Below are positions 4,864 through 5,427 of a DNA stretch of 5,427 nt, in pieces. The translations under genes and the position numbers were made by a program. Below the pieces are notes generated by a model, which did no database searches, was not told where the DNA came from, and saw only the letters and a list, made by a program, of their open reading frames with translations. The first letter of the stretch is position 1, and each line of letters opens with the position of its first letter. The stretch is from contig JAAZJT010000049.1 of assembly GCA_012800215.1 (NCBI GenBank), positions 1 through 5,427 on the forward strand. The letters are read 5' to 3'. Origin of the DNA: Bacillota bacterium (GTDB lineage Bacteria; Bacillota; Dethiobacteria; Dethiobacterales; Dethiobacteraceae).

Positions 4864-5358
4864 ATGAATCTTTTGGAAACACGGCGCAGTATACGTAAAT
4901 ATACTGAGCAAAAACTTACTGATGAGCAAATTGAAAAACTGCTGAGGGCAGCAATGTCGGCTCCATCCGGTAGGAATGTCCGTCCCTGGCACTTTGTAGT
5001 GCTAAGCGACCGTAAGGTGCTAGATGGTATTCCTGTCTTTGCTCCAAATACGGCTCCGCTGAAAGGTGCTCCAGCTGCTGTAGTAGTGTGTGGCGATTTA
5101 AACAAAGATGTGGGGCTATGGGTGCAGGATTGTTCCTGTGCAACTCAAAATCTGCTTTTGGCAGCACACTCAATGGGGTTGGGCGGCGTTTGGCTTAATA
5201 TCTATCCCAATGAGGAAAAAATGGCCAAAATGCGTGAACATCTAGGAATGCCCGAGCATATTGCGCCGTTCTGTGTAGTGGCCGTTGGCTATCCGGCAGA
5301 AGAAAGACCGCAGATAGATCGCTATAATCCGGAACTTGTTCACTATGACCGTTGGTAA
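4864..5358 (+). CDS. Short nitroreductase-family FMN-dependent oxidoreductase
   Basis: This 164-residue enzyme of the nitroreductase superfamily probably binds FMN and reduces nitro-aromatics, quinones or related electron acceptors with NAD(P)H, as a dimer in the cytoplasm. The N-terminal RRSIRKY (7-13) supplies the FMN phosphate-contacting arginines. APSGRNVRPWHFVVL (33-47) is the conserved flavin loop (Ser35, Asn38, Trp42). VQDCSCATQNLLLAAHSMGLGGVWLN (87-112) is the long central helix followed by the conserved glycine turn. VAVGYPAEERP (139-149) is the C-terminal signature. The length fits the compact (about 165-175 residue) nitroreductases common in anaerobes. Cys90 and Cys92 in the central helix are worth noting, but no iron-sulfur ferredoxin domain is fused. 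AAAGGAG (4848-4854) lies 9 nt before ATG 4864. The physiological substrate is not determinable here. Confidence 0.92.
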   Translation: MNLLETRRSIRKYTEQKLTDEQIEKLLRAAMSAPSGRNVRPWHFVVLSDRKVLDGIPVFAPNTAPLKGAPAAVVVCGDLNKDVGLWVQDCSCATQNLLLAAHSMGLGGVWLNIYPNEEKMAKMREHLGMPEHIAPFCVVAVGYPAEERPQIDRYNPELVHYDRW

Positions 5359-5386
5359 CACTTATAGTTAAACGTAAAAAGGGAGC

Positions 5387-5424
5387 TTAAGAGGGCAAAC
5401 GAAGCGATTCGTTTGCCCTCTTAA
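5387..5424. terminator. Terminator hairpin after the nitroreductase
   Basis: TTAAGAGGGCAAACGAA (5387-5403) pairs perfectly with TTCGTTTGCCCTCTTAA (5408-5424): a 17-bp stem capped by the GNRA-type tetraloop GCGA. It begins 28 nt after the stop codon. The sequence past the stem is cut off by the window end, so the T tract cannot be judged beyond the TTAAATA that is visible. Confidence 0.8.
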
Positions 5425-5427
5425 ATA

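Noticed and set aside
4719..5105. 128-codon minus-strand frame across the YbjQ and nitroreductase genes
   Set aside because: It overlaps two clearly recognised plus-strand genes and its translation is Ser/Thr/Phe-rich without domain features.

Overview
The window looks like the chromosome of a low-to-mid GC Firmicute (Bacillota). The signs are strong purine-rich Shine-Dalgarno sites, factor-independent terminators, a Bacillus/Clostridia-type SipW-dependent secretion cluster, and small enzyme families common in anaerobic or spore-forming Clostridia and Negativicutes. I cannot place it more precisely from the sequence alone. There is no transposase, integrase, tRNA or CRISPR array.

Left part (1-2026, plus strand): a run of small secreted proteins. 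The window opens with the C-terminal tail of one protein, whose final strand resembles the end of TasA/CalY (camelysin) type matrix proteins. A 13-bp hairpin follows, then three tightly packed genes at 272-943, 940-1455 and 1472-2026. Each begins with a SipW-type signal peptide: a hydrophobic core, then G-x-[SG]-Y-A, then a short linker. The first two mature parts are beta-rich, like TasA/CalY. The third is predicted helical, carries three cysteines, and is not one I recognise. The dedicated signal peptidase SipW is not in the window and is probably upstream. The likely theme is an extracellular fibre or biofilm-matrix operon.

Middle (2027-3060): a shared bidirectional terminator separates this operon from a convergent NarL/FixJ-type response regulator (2074-2694, minus strand), which has its own extended -10 promoter and no partner kinase in view. 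The 366-bp gap at 2695-3060 holds that promoter, a plus-strand promoter candidate, a GC-richer block (about 2810-2970) that can fold and could encode a small RNA, and a TTGACA promoter overlapped by a 19-bp palindrome.

Right part (3061-5427, plus strand): four unrelated small housekeeping or stress-type genes. They are an HD-domain phosphohydrolase, a GNAT acetyltransferase with an unusual start region, a YbjQ/UPF0145 protein and a short nitroreductase. Strong hairpin terminators follow the HD gene and the nitroreductase. The last two genes have no terminator between them and may share a transcript. The main interest lies in the SipW-dependent cluster with its novel helical member, and in the structured intergenic region.
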